Assembly: GCF_004614195.1 (NCBI RefSeq)
Contig: NZ_SPUM01000135.1
Coordinates: 1-50,452, forward strand
Direction: 5' to 3'
DNA from: Massilia horti
GTDB lineage: Bacteria; Pseudomonadota; Gammaproteobacteria; Burkholderiales; Burkholderiaceae_D
DNA: 50,452 nt
The position numbers and the translations under genes are program-made. A model generated the notes under the pieces. It was not told the DNA's origin and searched no databases. It saw only the letters and a list, made by a program, of their open reading frames with translations. Positions 1 through 7,918 of this stretch are shown here, piece by piece. Position 1 is the first letter of the stretch. Each line of letters opens with the position of its first letter.

Positions 1-184
1 GGTCCTGGGGCGCGGCGCCGGTTGCTGCGCTTTCGGCGCGCCCATCCGTCAGCTTGGCGTGGATCTGGTCGGCCAGCCCGCTGCGTCGTGGCCAGGTCGC
101 GCAGCCCGGCTTGTGCGGCTCCGGTGGGCGCCGGATCGCGTCGCGCACCCGGCCCCACGGCGCGCACCGAGCGCCTGCGACGCC
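1..184 (-). other. Left-edge stretch downstream of wzc-like gene; possible partial reading frame
   Basis: On the minus strand the sequence after the wzc-like stop codon stays open to the window edge in two frames. One of them reads an Ala/Gly-rich stretch containing LADQIHAKLTDG, which looks protein-like, but no convincing start codon with a ribosome site is visible. It may be the beginning of the next gene of the exopolysaccharide operon. GC-rich DNA gives open frames by chance, so I make no product call. Confidence 0.2.
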
Positions 185-2461
185 TCAGCCCGTATACTCC
201 AGCTGGGCCGCATAGCCATACTCGCGGCCGTACGCCTGCAGGCGCAGCGGCATGTCGTTGAACAGCACGCCCTGCGGCGAGATGCCGGCGTGGTTCAGGC
301 GCTTGATCGACTCGTTGATCTCGGCCTCGGTCGTCACCCCCGAGCGCGCGATGATGAACACGGCGCCGGCGTGGGCACCGATGATGAGCGCGTCGGCGAC
401 CGGCAAGATCGGCGGCGGGTCGAGCAGCACCAGGTCGTAATCGGCGCTGACGGCGTCCAGCAGCTCGCGGAAGTTCAGGTTCAGCAGGAAGTCCGAGCGC
501 TTGCGCGGCAGTTCGCCGGTCGGAATGAAGTCCAGGTTCTCCAGCACCTCATGATGGATCACCTCCGCCACCGGCAGCGCCCCGGTAATGGCGCGCGACA
601 GGCCGCGCTCGCGGCCGATGCCAAAGTAGCGGTGCAGCTGCCCGTTGCGCAGGTCGGCGTCGACCAGCAGCACCCGTTTGCCGCTGGCCGCGACCACGGC
701 CGCGAAGTTCGCCGCCACGAACGACTTGCCAAGGCCGGGCGTGGCGCCGGACAGCATCACGATGTTGTTGCGGAAGTGGGGCATGGAGAACTGCAATGCC
801 GCGCGGAAGCTGCGCAGGCTCTCGATGGCGACGTCTTCCGGCAGTTCCCTGGCCAGCAGCGGCAGCGGGCCGCCCTCGCTCTTGAGCTTGCGCATCATGC
901 GTTCCTGGTTGCTGCTGTGAGGAATGGTCGCATAGACCACCCGCGCCTGCAGCATGCGCTCGATCCGTTGCGGGTCGTCGATGCCGCCCTTGATCGCCTT
1001 GCGCGTGAAGGCCACCAGGGTCCCGAGGAACAGCCCGGACACCACCGACAGCGCGACGATCAGCGGGCGGTTCGGCTTGATCGGGCTTTCCGGCGCCATC
1101 GGTGCATCGACCAGCCTGACATTGCTCACCCGCCCCACCGAAATCAGGCGCAGCTGCTGGGCGGTGTTGGACAGGGCGGTGTACAGGTCGGTGTTGACCT
1201 TGATGTCACGGGTCAGGCGCGCCTGGTCCTGCTCCAGCCCCGGCAGCGCCTTGATCCGCGCGGCGATCTGCGCGATTTCGTCGTCGACCTCCTTGCGTTG
1301 GCGGTTGATCGCCGCCACCAGCGGGTGGTCCTCGGTAAAGCGGGCGAGCAGCTCGGTCTTTTTCTGGATCAGCTCGATGCGCCGCGCGCGCGCCGCCGCG
1401 GCCTGGGCCAGGCTCATCTTCGCTTCCTCGTTCAGGTCGACGGTGCCGTGGGTGTTGCGGAACTGGTTGTAGCGGTCTTCCGCCTGTTCCAGCTGGTGCT
1501 TCAGCGCCGGCAACTGCTCATTGAGAAAGGCCAGCGACTTCTCGGCTTCCTCGGTCTTGCGCGCCAGGTTCTGGCGCATGTATTCGCGTCCAATTTCGGT
1601 CAGCAAGCTATTGATGCGCTTGGGATTGTCCCCCTGCATCTTCACTTCGATCACCCCCGACTGCTTGCCCTGTTCGGCGATGACGAGGGCATTCTGGATC
1701 GACTGGATGGTCGCCAGGCGCGACGCGCGGCTCAGGGTGAAGATGGCGCCCGGCCTGGCCAGCATTTTGTCGACCTTCAATTCGAGCACGCCATCGGCGG
1801 TCGGGACCCGGTAGAGCTGGCCGACCTCGCCCTCGATCACGAGCGGCTGGTCACCGCCAAAGAAACGGAACCGGTTGTCCGGGCGCGCCAGCAGAGTAAA
1901 CTGCCGCCCCTGCCAGGCGTCGGGCACGTCGAACGCCGATACCTCGGCCTTCTCGCCGCCCCACACGTAACCGCCGTGGCCGAAGAGGCCAGGCTCGGAC
2001 AGCTGGTTGGCGTTGCGGTTGGCGAACCAGAAGCCGACCAGCGGGAAATACTTGGGCTTGACGTTGAGGTACAGCTGGAGATTGTCGACCGCGCGCGAGA
2101 TCACCATGCGCGAGCGCAGCAGCTCCATCTCGGCAATCGCCGCCTTCTTGGTTTCGAACAGGGACGACGCTTCGCTCAGGATGTTTTTCGCAGCGTTCGG
2201 GCTCTCTTCCTCGACGTGGATCATCAGGTTGGCTTCGTACACCGGCTTGGCCACCAGCGCGTACAGCACCGCGGCCAGGGTGATCAGGGCCGTGATGGCC
2301 CCGATCAGCCAGCGGCTGTCGTAGAGTGTGTTGATGTAGCTTTTCAGGTCGATCGCCGGCTCTTCCGATGCCGGATCCATCGGCGACTCGAACGGGATCG
2401 ACCGGATGGGTGGGCTGTGGACGACTTTGGTCAGGGAGTGGTGTTCGCCGGGGGTGCTCAT
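185..2461 (-). CDS. Wzc-type polysaccharide co-polymerase / BY-kinase
   Basis: Inner-membrane chain-length determinant fused to a bacterial tyrosine kinase (758 residues), which controls polymerisation and export of a Wzy-type polysaccharide. A Wzz domain follows a first membrane segment at about residues 51-69. A long coiled-coil periplasmic region (about 295-440) leads to a second membrane segment at 467-485. The cytoplasmic kinase has Walker A GATPGLGKS (572-580), Walker A' VLLVDADLR (597-605), a Walker B-like VLLDPPP (678-684) and a C-terminal tyrosine cluster (Y744, Y748, Y750, Y756) expected to be autophosphorylated. GGAG lies a few bases before the ATG at 2461. The wza-like gene ends 16 bases upstream on the same strand, so the two are surely co-transcribed. 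The specific polymer is not identifiable from this window. Confidence 0.93.
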   Translation of the reverse strand: MSTPGEHHSLTKVVHSPPIRSIPFESPMDPASEEPAIDLKSYINTLYDSRWLIGAITALITLAAVLYALVAKPVYEANLMIHVEEESPNAAKNILSEASSLFETKKAAIAEMELLRSRMVISRAVDNLQLYLNVKPKYFPLVGFWFANRNANQLSEPGLFGHGGYVWGGEKAEVSAFDVPDAWQGRQFTLLARPDNRFRFFGGDQPLVIEGEVGQLYRVPTADGVLELKVDKMLARPGAIFTLSRASRLATIQSIQNALVIAEQGKQSGVIEVKMQGDNPKRINSLLTEIGREYMRQNLARKTEEAEKSLAFLNEQLPALKHQLEQAEDRYNQFRNTHGTVDLNEEAKMSLAQAAAARARRIELIQKKTELLARFTEDHPLVAAINRQRKEVDDEIAQIAARIKALPGLEQDQARLTRDIKVNTDLYTALSNTAQQLRLISVGRVSNVRLVDAPMAPESPIKPNRPLIVALSVVSGLFLGTLVAFTRKAIKGGIDDPQRIERMLQARVVYATIPHSSNQERMMRKLKSEGGPLPLLARELPEDVAIESLRSFRAALQFSMPHFRNNIVMLSGATPGLGKSFVAANFAAVVAASGKRVLLVDADLRNGQLHRYFGIGRERGLSRAITGALPVAEVIHHEVLENLDFIPTGELPRKRSDFLLNLNFRELLDAVSADYDLVLLDPPPILPVADALIIGAHAGAVFIIARSGVTTEAEINESIKRLNHAGISPQGVLFNDMPLRLQAYGREYGYAAQLEYTG

Positions 2462-2477
2462 GTAACGCTCCGTTTGC

Positions 2478-3602
2478 TCAAGGCTTGGTGATGCTGAAGG
2501 CCTGGGTCAGCGCGCCCGGGAACAGCAGGCTCAGGCTCCTGTTCCAGTTGGCCAGCGGCGAGGCGGCGACATAGACCACGTCCTTCGGCCGCAGCTCGAA
2601 CGCCTCGGCCATGGCGAGCGAGCCGGTGTCGCGCGCATCGAGCCGGAACACGCGGGTACGCTCGGGGGTCTTGCGCACCACGTAGATCTGGCGCGTGTCG
2701 CCGCTGAGCGGATTGATGCCGCCAGTCTCGCCGAGCGCCTCGTTCAGCGTGAGACGCCCGTCATGCATGGTCAGCGCCCGCGGGCTGATCACCTCGCCCG
2801 ACACGAACACCTTGCTCTCGTCGCGCGAATGCACCCGCACCACGTCGCCCGGCGCCAGCATCACGTTGCCGGGGCTGATATTCTTCTGCACCAGCTCACG
2901 CAGGTTGATCGTATAGCGCTCCTCGCCGCGCTCGAGCGTGATGCGGCTCTGGTCCGCGGTCGGTTGCAGGCCGCCGGCCCGGTTGAGCGCCTCCATCAGC
3001 GTCATCGGGATGTCGTTGATCGCTTGCAACCCCGGGGACTTGACCTCGCCGTCGATGTAGACCCGTTTGCTGCGATAGGCCAGGACCCGCAGCGTCACGT
3101 TGGGGTTGGCGATGTACTTGGCCAGCTTGTCGGCCAGCTGCGTGCGGGCCTGCTCCTCGGTCAGCCCCTCCACCTTGAACAGGCCGGCGAACGGAAACTG
3201 GATGCGGCCCAGGTGGTCCACCACGAAGCCCTGGGGGGTGGCATTGGCCGCGTTCATGGCGGCGATGCCGTTGTCGCCATTGGCAGTGGCGGCCGGCATG
3301 CCGGCGCCGGCCAGCTCGGGGTGGTCCCACACCACGATCGAGAGCACATCGCCGCTGCCGATCACGTACGGCGGAGGATTGCTGACGATCAGGCGCGACA
3401 GGTCCTGCGCGGCGTGCTGACCGTTCTGTTGCCGCTCGGCCTGAATCAGTTGCTCGGTGATCAATTCAGTCGGCGGGGCCGCGTTCTCGCCCCCCGCTGA
3501 ATCGGACGAATTGAAATGTAGCGTGGAAGCGCACCCGACCAGCGCCAGCAAAAGGAGCGGAGTGGAGCGCAGCAGCAATGCAATACTCATAGAAAATTTC
3601 AT
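2478..3602 (-). CDS. Wza-type polysaccharide export outer-membrane lipoprotein
   Basis: Outer-membrane channel lipoprotein through which the polymer made with the Wzc-like partner leaves the cell. From the ATG at 3602 the protein is 374 residues, close to the usual size. It opens with a lipoprotein signal peptide ending in LVGC, which makes Cys24 the lipidated residue. A polysaccharide-export domain (PPPYVIGSGDVLSI onward) follows, then SLBB-type beta-grasp repeats (for example VYIDGEVKSPG and VFVSGEVISP). The frame extends upstream to 3725, but that extension would put charged residues before the signal peptide, so 3602 is preferred. The gene is first in the leftward unit and diverges from the glycosidase gene across a 20-bp palindrome. 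Confidence 0.92.
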   Translation of the reverse strand: MKFSMSIALLLRSTPLLLLALVGCASTLHFNSSDSAGGENAAPPTELITEQLIQAERQQNGQHAAQDLSRLIVSNPPPYVIGSGDVLSIVVWDHPELAGAGMPAATANGDNGIAAMNAANATPQGFVVDHLGRIQFPFAGLFKVEGLTEEQARTQLADKLAKYIANPNVTLRVLAYRSKRVYIDGEVKSPGLQAINDIPMTLMEALNRAGGLQPTADQSRITLERGEERYTINLRELVQKNISPGNVMLAPGDVVRVHSRDESKVFVSGEVISPRALTMHDGRLTLNEALGETGGINPLSGDTRQIYVVRKTPERTRVFRLDARDTGSLAMAEAFELRPKDVVYVAASPLANWNRSLSLLFPGALTQAFSITKP

Positions 3603-3816
3603 GGTAGCGCCTATCCGAATGGTCCCTGCGTTGCGGCTTTCAGGCTCAGGGTAAGGCGTCCGTCCAGCTCGGCTTTGCTGCACCTCAAACGCACTGTTCA
3701 ATCGGGACGGGCTGGCACAGACCATGCAATGATTGACGAAATTTTAACGAAAGCCCTTGCTTCAACGCATCTTCCGGCTGCCTTCCGGCCCCGCTACCCG
3801 GCAGTGCCAGTTGGTG

Positions 3817-3890
3817 CGCACGCTACGTAGCGTGCGAGCTCGACACAAGCAAGCGGGCTAGAATGAAATCCCGCGATAAAAGGAGTCGCC
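3817..3890 (+). promoter_or_regulatory. 20-bp palindromic operator and promoter between wza-like and glycosidase genes
   Basis: A perfect 20-base palindrome, CGCACGCTACGTAGCGTGCG, occupies 3817-3836 in the divergent intergenic region. A TAGAAT -10-like hexamer is at 3859-3864 and an AAAGGAG ribosome site just before the ATG at 3891. The palindrome would overlap the -35 region of that promoter, as expected for a repressor site. It could also act on the leftward wza-wzc unit. The regulator is not in the window. Confidence 0.5.
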
Positions 3891-5204
3891 ATGGCCGCCC
3901 CAGGATTCATATTTGCGACGGGTATCGAGAACAGCGCCCCCACGATCCAGCATGGACGCGTGCGCATGGACGAAATGGAGAAATGCGGCCATTACCGCCA
4001 CTGGCGGCTCGACTTCGACCTGGTGCAGGAACTGGGATTGAAAGTGCTGCGCTATGGCCCGCCCCTGCACCGGACTTTCCTGGGCCCGGGGCGCTACGAC
4101 TGGGAATTTGCGGACCTGACGTTCAACGACCTGCGGCTGCGCAACCTGGCCACGATTGTCGACCTGTGCCACTTCGGGGTGCCGGACTGGATCGGCAATT
4201 TCCAGAATCCCGATTTCCCGGAACTGTTCGCGCAATACGCCGGCGCGTTCGCCCGGCGCTATCCATGGGTCCAGATGTACACCCCGGTCAACGAAATGTC
4301 GGTGTGCGCACTGTTTTCAACCTTGTACGGCTGGTGGAACGAACAGGAGCGCACCGACCGCGCCTACGTCACCGCGCTCAAGCACATCGTCAAGGCCAAC
4401 ATCCTCGCGATGCACGCGATCCTGGCGGTGCGGCCCGATGCGCTGTTCGTGCAAAGCGAATCCTCGGAATACTTCCATGCGGAGAGCCCGGCGGCGATCA
4501 GCCCCGCGGAATTTCGCAATTCGCGCCGATTCCTTTCGCTCGACCTGAACTACGGGCGCCGGGTCGACTCGCAGATGTACGAATACCTGCTCGACAACGG
4601 ATTGACGCGCGACGAATACCATTTTTTCCTGAGCCACAACCTGAAGCATCACTGCATCATGGGTAACGATTATTACCAGTCCAATGAACATCACGTGACG
4701 GCGGATGGAACCACCTATCCGTCCGGTGAAATCTTCGGTTATGCGCTCATCACCCAGCAGTATTACAACCGCTACCGGCTGCCGGTCATGCACACCGAAA
4801 CCAACCTGAGTGAAGGACCACGCGGCGACGAAGCGGTGCGCTGGCTGCGCAAGGAATGGGCGAATGTGCTGCGCGTGAGGAATAACGGTGTTCCGCTCGT
4901 CGGTTTCACATGGTATTCGCTGATCGACCAGGTTGACTGGGATAGCGCGCTGACGCAAAACAAGGGCAATCCGAACGCGCTGGGGTTATACGACCTGAAC
5001 CGGAATATCCGGCCCGTCGGCATCGCCTACCGGGAACTGGTACGGGACTGGATGGAAGTACTGCCGACCAAGAGCGTCTGCCTGCAGGTGCCGATTGTTA
5101 TGCCTTACGAGTACGACGTCAATTCGAGCGGAGCCGAATGGAGTGGTGCCGGCGGTGTGGAAAGCGGACCGGCAGCGCCCAATTCGGAGGCGAACACACA
5201 ATAG
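3891..5204 (+). CDS. Glycoside hydrolase family 1-like beta-glycosidase
   Basis: Predicted retaining glycosidase of the GH1/clan A (beta/alpha)8 barrel type, 437 residues. The acid/base glutamate is most likely E135 in TPVNEM, and the nucleophile E303 in MHTETN. Both sit at the ends of barrel strands, as in the family. There is no signal peptide, so the enzyme should be cytoplasmic and act on an oligosaccharide or glycoconjugate inside the cell. AAAGGAG precedes the ATG. The SDR gene starts 12 bases after the stop, which suggests a shared transcript and perhaps sequential action on a sugar. Substrate cannot be read from the sequence. The C-terminal ~25 residues are low-complexity. Confidence 0.8.
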   Translation: MAAPGFIFATGIENSAPTIQHGRVRMDEMEKCGHYRHWRLDFDLVQELGLKVLRYGPPLHRTFLGPGRYDWEFADLTFNDLRLRNLATIVDLCHFGVPDWIGNFQNPDFPELFAQYAGAFARRYPWVQMYTPVNEMSVCALFSTLYGWWNEQERTDRAYVTALKHIVKANILAMHAILAVRPDALFVQSESSEYFHAESPAAISPAEFRNSRRFLSLDLNYGRRVDSQMYEYLLDNGLTRDEYHFFLSHNLKHHCIMGNDYYQSNEHHVTADGTTYPSGEIFGYALITQQYYNRYRLPVMHTETNLSEGPRGDEAVRWLRKEWANVLRVRNNGVPLVGFTWYSLIDQVDWDSALTQNKGNPNALGLYDLNRNIRPVGIAYRELVRDWMEVLPTKSVCLQVPIVMPYEYDVNSSGAEWSGAGGVESGPAAPNSEANTQ

Positions 5205-5216
5205 ACGGAGACTGCC

Positions 5217-5954
5217 ATGCGATTTACGGGAAAGGCTGCCATCGTCACCGGCGCCGCCAGCGGCATCGGCCTGGCTGTCGCGACCAGACTGGCAAACGAA
5301 GGCGCCAACGTAGTGCTGGCCGATATCGATGCGAACGGCATTGCCACGCTCGAGCAACAACTGCTCGCGGCCGGTTGCCAGGGCGTCTTCTGCAGTCCAT
5401 GCGACGTGTCGGACGAGGACCAGGTCCAGCGCGCCGTCGACGCGGCGATCGGCCGTTTCGGACGGCTCGACATCGTGGTCAACAATGCCGGCATCATGGT
5501 GTTCAAGCCGATCGAGCTGCAGACCAAGGATGACTGGCTGCGCGTGCTTGGCGTCGACCTGCTCGGTGCATTCTTCTTCACCAAGCACGCATTTCGCGCG
5601 ATGACGCATGGCGGCGCAATCGTGAATGTGTCCAGCGTACACGCGGTCGAAACCGAGCCGCTGATCGCGCCCTACGCCGCAGCCAAGACGGCGCTGGTGT
5701 CCCTCACCCGTTCAGCCGCGCTCGAAGGCAAGCCCAAAGGAATCCGGGTCAATGCCGTGCTGCCCGGCGCGATAGACACCGATATGCTGTGGTCGAACCC
5801 GAACGTCAAATCGGGCCAGGAAAAAATCGCTACCAACGACGTGGGCAAGGCGGAAGATGTGGCCGCCGCCATCCTGTACCTCGCTTCCGATGACGCCGCC
5901 TTCGTTCAGGGGGCGATGCTGCGCGTCGATGGCGGGCGGCTCGACCGCCTGTAG
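5217..5954 (+). CDS. Short-chain dehydrogenase/reductase
   Basis: Classical SDR NAD(P)-dependent oxidoreductase, 245 residues, probably acting on a sugar or alcohol. The Rossmann dinucleotide motif TGAASGIG is at 11-18. D36-type acidic residues after the second strand (VVLADID) favour NAD over NADP. NNAG is at 89-92, and the catalytic set is S139/S140, Y153 and K157 (YAAAK). The C-terminus keeps the usual DGG motif. It lies 12 bases after the glycosidase gene and is probably translated from the same message, so a role in oxidising a sugar released by that enzyme is plausible, although this is inference. It is a full-length enzyme with no oddities. Confidence 0.88.
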   Translation: MRFTGKAAIVTGAASGIGLAVATRLANEGANVVLADIDANGIATLEQQLLAAGCQGVFCSPCDVSDEDQVQRAVDAAIGRFGRLDIVVNNAGIMVFKPIELQTKDDWLRVLGVDLLGAFFFTKHAFRAMTHGGAIVNVSSVHAVETEPLIAPYAAAKTALVSLTRSAALEGKPKGIRVNAVLPGAIDTDMLWSNPNVKSGQEKIATNDVGKAEDVAAAILYLASDDAAFVQGAMLRVDGGRLDRL

Positions 5955-6103
5955 CACCGCGCACGCCAGGCGCAGCCTGATACGGCGCCAGTAATGGCGT
6001 GCTCATCTCTTTTCCTGCTATTTTGCGCAGCATCAAGCCTTGACTGATCAGCCGGAACAGAATCGTGTTCAGTTCAATCTGAAGCGGAAAAGGAGGCACA
6101 GTC

Positions 6104-7402
6104 ATGGGATTGGCATTGCGCTACCGCCTGATTGACCTGGCACGGGGAACCCGCTCCGTCGCGCTGCTGGCGACCCTGCGGCGGCAGCAGTTCGCCAGCG
6201 AGTCGCAATTGGCCGCCAGCGGGAGGGATGCGATCGAGCGCTACTTCGCGGCGCTGCGCAAGGCCGTGCCCAGGTTCCGGGATGTGGCCAGTTTCCATGA
6301 CCTGCCGATCATCGACAAGCGTTTCGTCAACGAGCACCGTGACGAACTGATGAATCCGGATTATCGCGGCAAGACGATTCGCAAAAAAACCGGCGGATCA
6401 ACCGGCGAACCGCTCGTCTACTACACCGGCACCCAAACCCAGTCGTACCTGTGGGCGGGACTGATGCTGGCGTGGGAAGCCGCCGGCTACCGGCTGGGCG
6501 ACAAGGTGGCATCGCTGGCCGGCTCGGCCCTGTACGGCACCGGTCCCAAGCAAACGCTGTACTACCAGCTGCTGAACGTAACACTGATGTCGGCGTTCGA
6601 CATGTCGGCCGAGCGCATGGAACAGTATGCGGCCCAACTGAGCTCCGGCGGCTACCGGCTGTTGTACGGTTATGCCTCGGCCATTCATCGTCTGGCGCGG
6701 CACCTGCTCAATCAGAAGCGCACGCTCAAGACCAAGCTGCGCGGCATCGTCTGCACGGCGGAGATGCTCACGCCGCCAATGCGCACCGATATCCAGGCTG
6801 CCTTTGGGGTTCCCTGCCACAGCCAGTATGGATGCCATGAGGCCGGGGTTTCGGCCTTCGAATGCGAACTGCGCAACGGGTTCCACCTGCTCTCGCCGCG
6901 CGCCCATGTCGAGGTGCTGGCCGATGGCAGGCTGATCTCGACCGATCTCAGCAATGATGCGATGTTCCTGCCGCGCTATAACACGGGCGACCTGGTACGC
7001 ATGTCGGGGCGGCTCTGTCCATGCGGCCGCGGCTTGCCGCTGATCGATGAGATTATCGGGCGCCAGAACGACATCGTGGTCGATCCGCATGGCGGCGCTG
7101 TCCACTCCGAATTTTTTACGCACCTGTTCCGGGAAGACCTGCGCATCCATGCATTCCAGGTGAGCTTCGATCGGCACGCGCTGGTGGTCAACTTGCACCT
7201 GCCAGCCAAACCGGCCGATGAGCTTGCCGCCATCGCCAAACCGTATCGTGACCGCATCGCGAAGTCACTGCAGTTTGAAACGCTCAGGATCGTGTTCAAC
7301 CAACCTTTCATCGCCCAGGCCAACAGCAAACATCGCTTTGTCGTCCGGCTGGACCAGGTCGCGAGCGAGCACGCGCTCGACAGCGAAGCGGCGACGCCCT
7401 GA
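6104..7402 (+). CDS. CapK/PaaK-like adenylate-forming enzyme
   Basis: Member of the phenylacetate-CoA ligase / CapK superfamily, 432 residues, which activates a carboxylate with ATP. The phosphate-binding loop KKTGGSTGEP is at about 98-107. Further conserved blocks are YGCHEAG, YNTGDLVRM and a CPCG pair next to the small C-terminal domain, as in PaaK relatives. CapK-like members are common in capsule and exopolysaccharide clusters, where they are thought to help add or activate acyl groups, and this gene sits beside Wza/Wzc. AAAAGGAG precedes the ATG at 6104. The gene is 149 bases after the SDR gene, so it may have its own promoter. True substrate unknown. Confidence 0.78.
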   Translation: MGLALRYRLIDLARGTRSVALLATLRRQQFASESQLAASGRDAIERYFAALRKAVPRFRDVASFHDLPIIDKRFVNEHRDELMNPDYRGKTIRKKTGGSTGEPLVYYTGTQTQSYLWAGLMLAWEAAGYRLGDKVASLAGSALYGTGPKQTLYYQLLNVTLMSAFDMSAERMEQYAAQLSSGGYRLLYGYASAIHRLARHLLNQKRTLKTKLRGIVCTAEMLTPPMRTDIQAAFGVPCHSQYGCHEAGVSAFECELRNGFHLLSPRAHVEVLADGRLISTDLSNDAMFLPRYNTGDLVRMSGRLCPCGRGLPLIDEIIGRQNDIVVDPHGGAVHSEFFTHLFREDLRIHAFQVSFDRHALVVNLHLPAKPADELAAIAKPYRDRIAKSLQFETLRIVFNQPFIAQANSKHRFVVRLDQVASEHALDSEAATP

Positions 7403-7720
7403 CCCTCTACCTCACGGAGGACGCCGCCGACGTTGGTCAGCGGAAAAGATAATTTCGCTCTAGTCCTGGTCGATGTGTGCTTGGGAGCAAACCTCGACTG
7501 CGGCTGTTCGACTTCTGACTTCGCCTTCTATTCTCCGCAGCTGATTGCCGGTCCGATCGTTCACTATTCGGCGCTGGCTGTTTGCCCCTGGCTGGATCAC
7601 CCCTGATCAGCTTTATCTGGTTATTCCAGATACCTCCCCCGTTTGACAGTATTTCCGGCAAACATCGCAAGATCTAGACCTCGGTCGTCATCCACATTGC
7701 GCGATCTAAACGACTTAAAT

Positions 7721-7807
7721 AGGTAACCAAGCTGTTACCTAAAGTCAACGCCTGCATTATTCCGGTGAAAGCTGTTACATAAAGACAACAAACGCATCAT
7801 TCCGGTG
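7721..7807. repeat. Inverted repeat and 40-bp-period direct repeat upstream of TonB receptor
   Basis: Two imperfect 37-base copies, 7731-7767 and 7771-7807, repeat with a period of 40 bases. Each starts GCTGTTAC and ends ATTCCGGTG or ATCCGGTG-like text (CATTATTCCGGTG, CATCATTCCGGTG). The first copy overlaps an inverted repeat, AGGTAAC (7721-7727) and GTTACCT (7734-7740). The position, 110-200 bases before the receptor start, suggests regulator binding sites. I see no gene or other structure in the rest of 7403-7918. Confidence 0.55.
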
Positions 7808-7918
7808 CAAATTTGCAACTGTTGACGGTTTACGTATCGTATTGTATGCCTCGTGTTGCGAAATGTAACACCGTATCCAACAGGATGGATGACAACTTTG
7901 TTCATATGGGGAGATGGA

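Noticed and set aside
59..2491. 810-codon plus-strand frame opposite the wzc-like gene
   Set aside because: It is an antisense frame made open by GC-rich codon bias; the minus-strand product has clear Wzz and kinase motifs.
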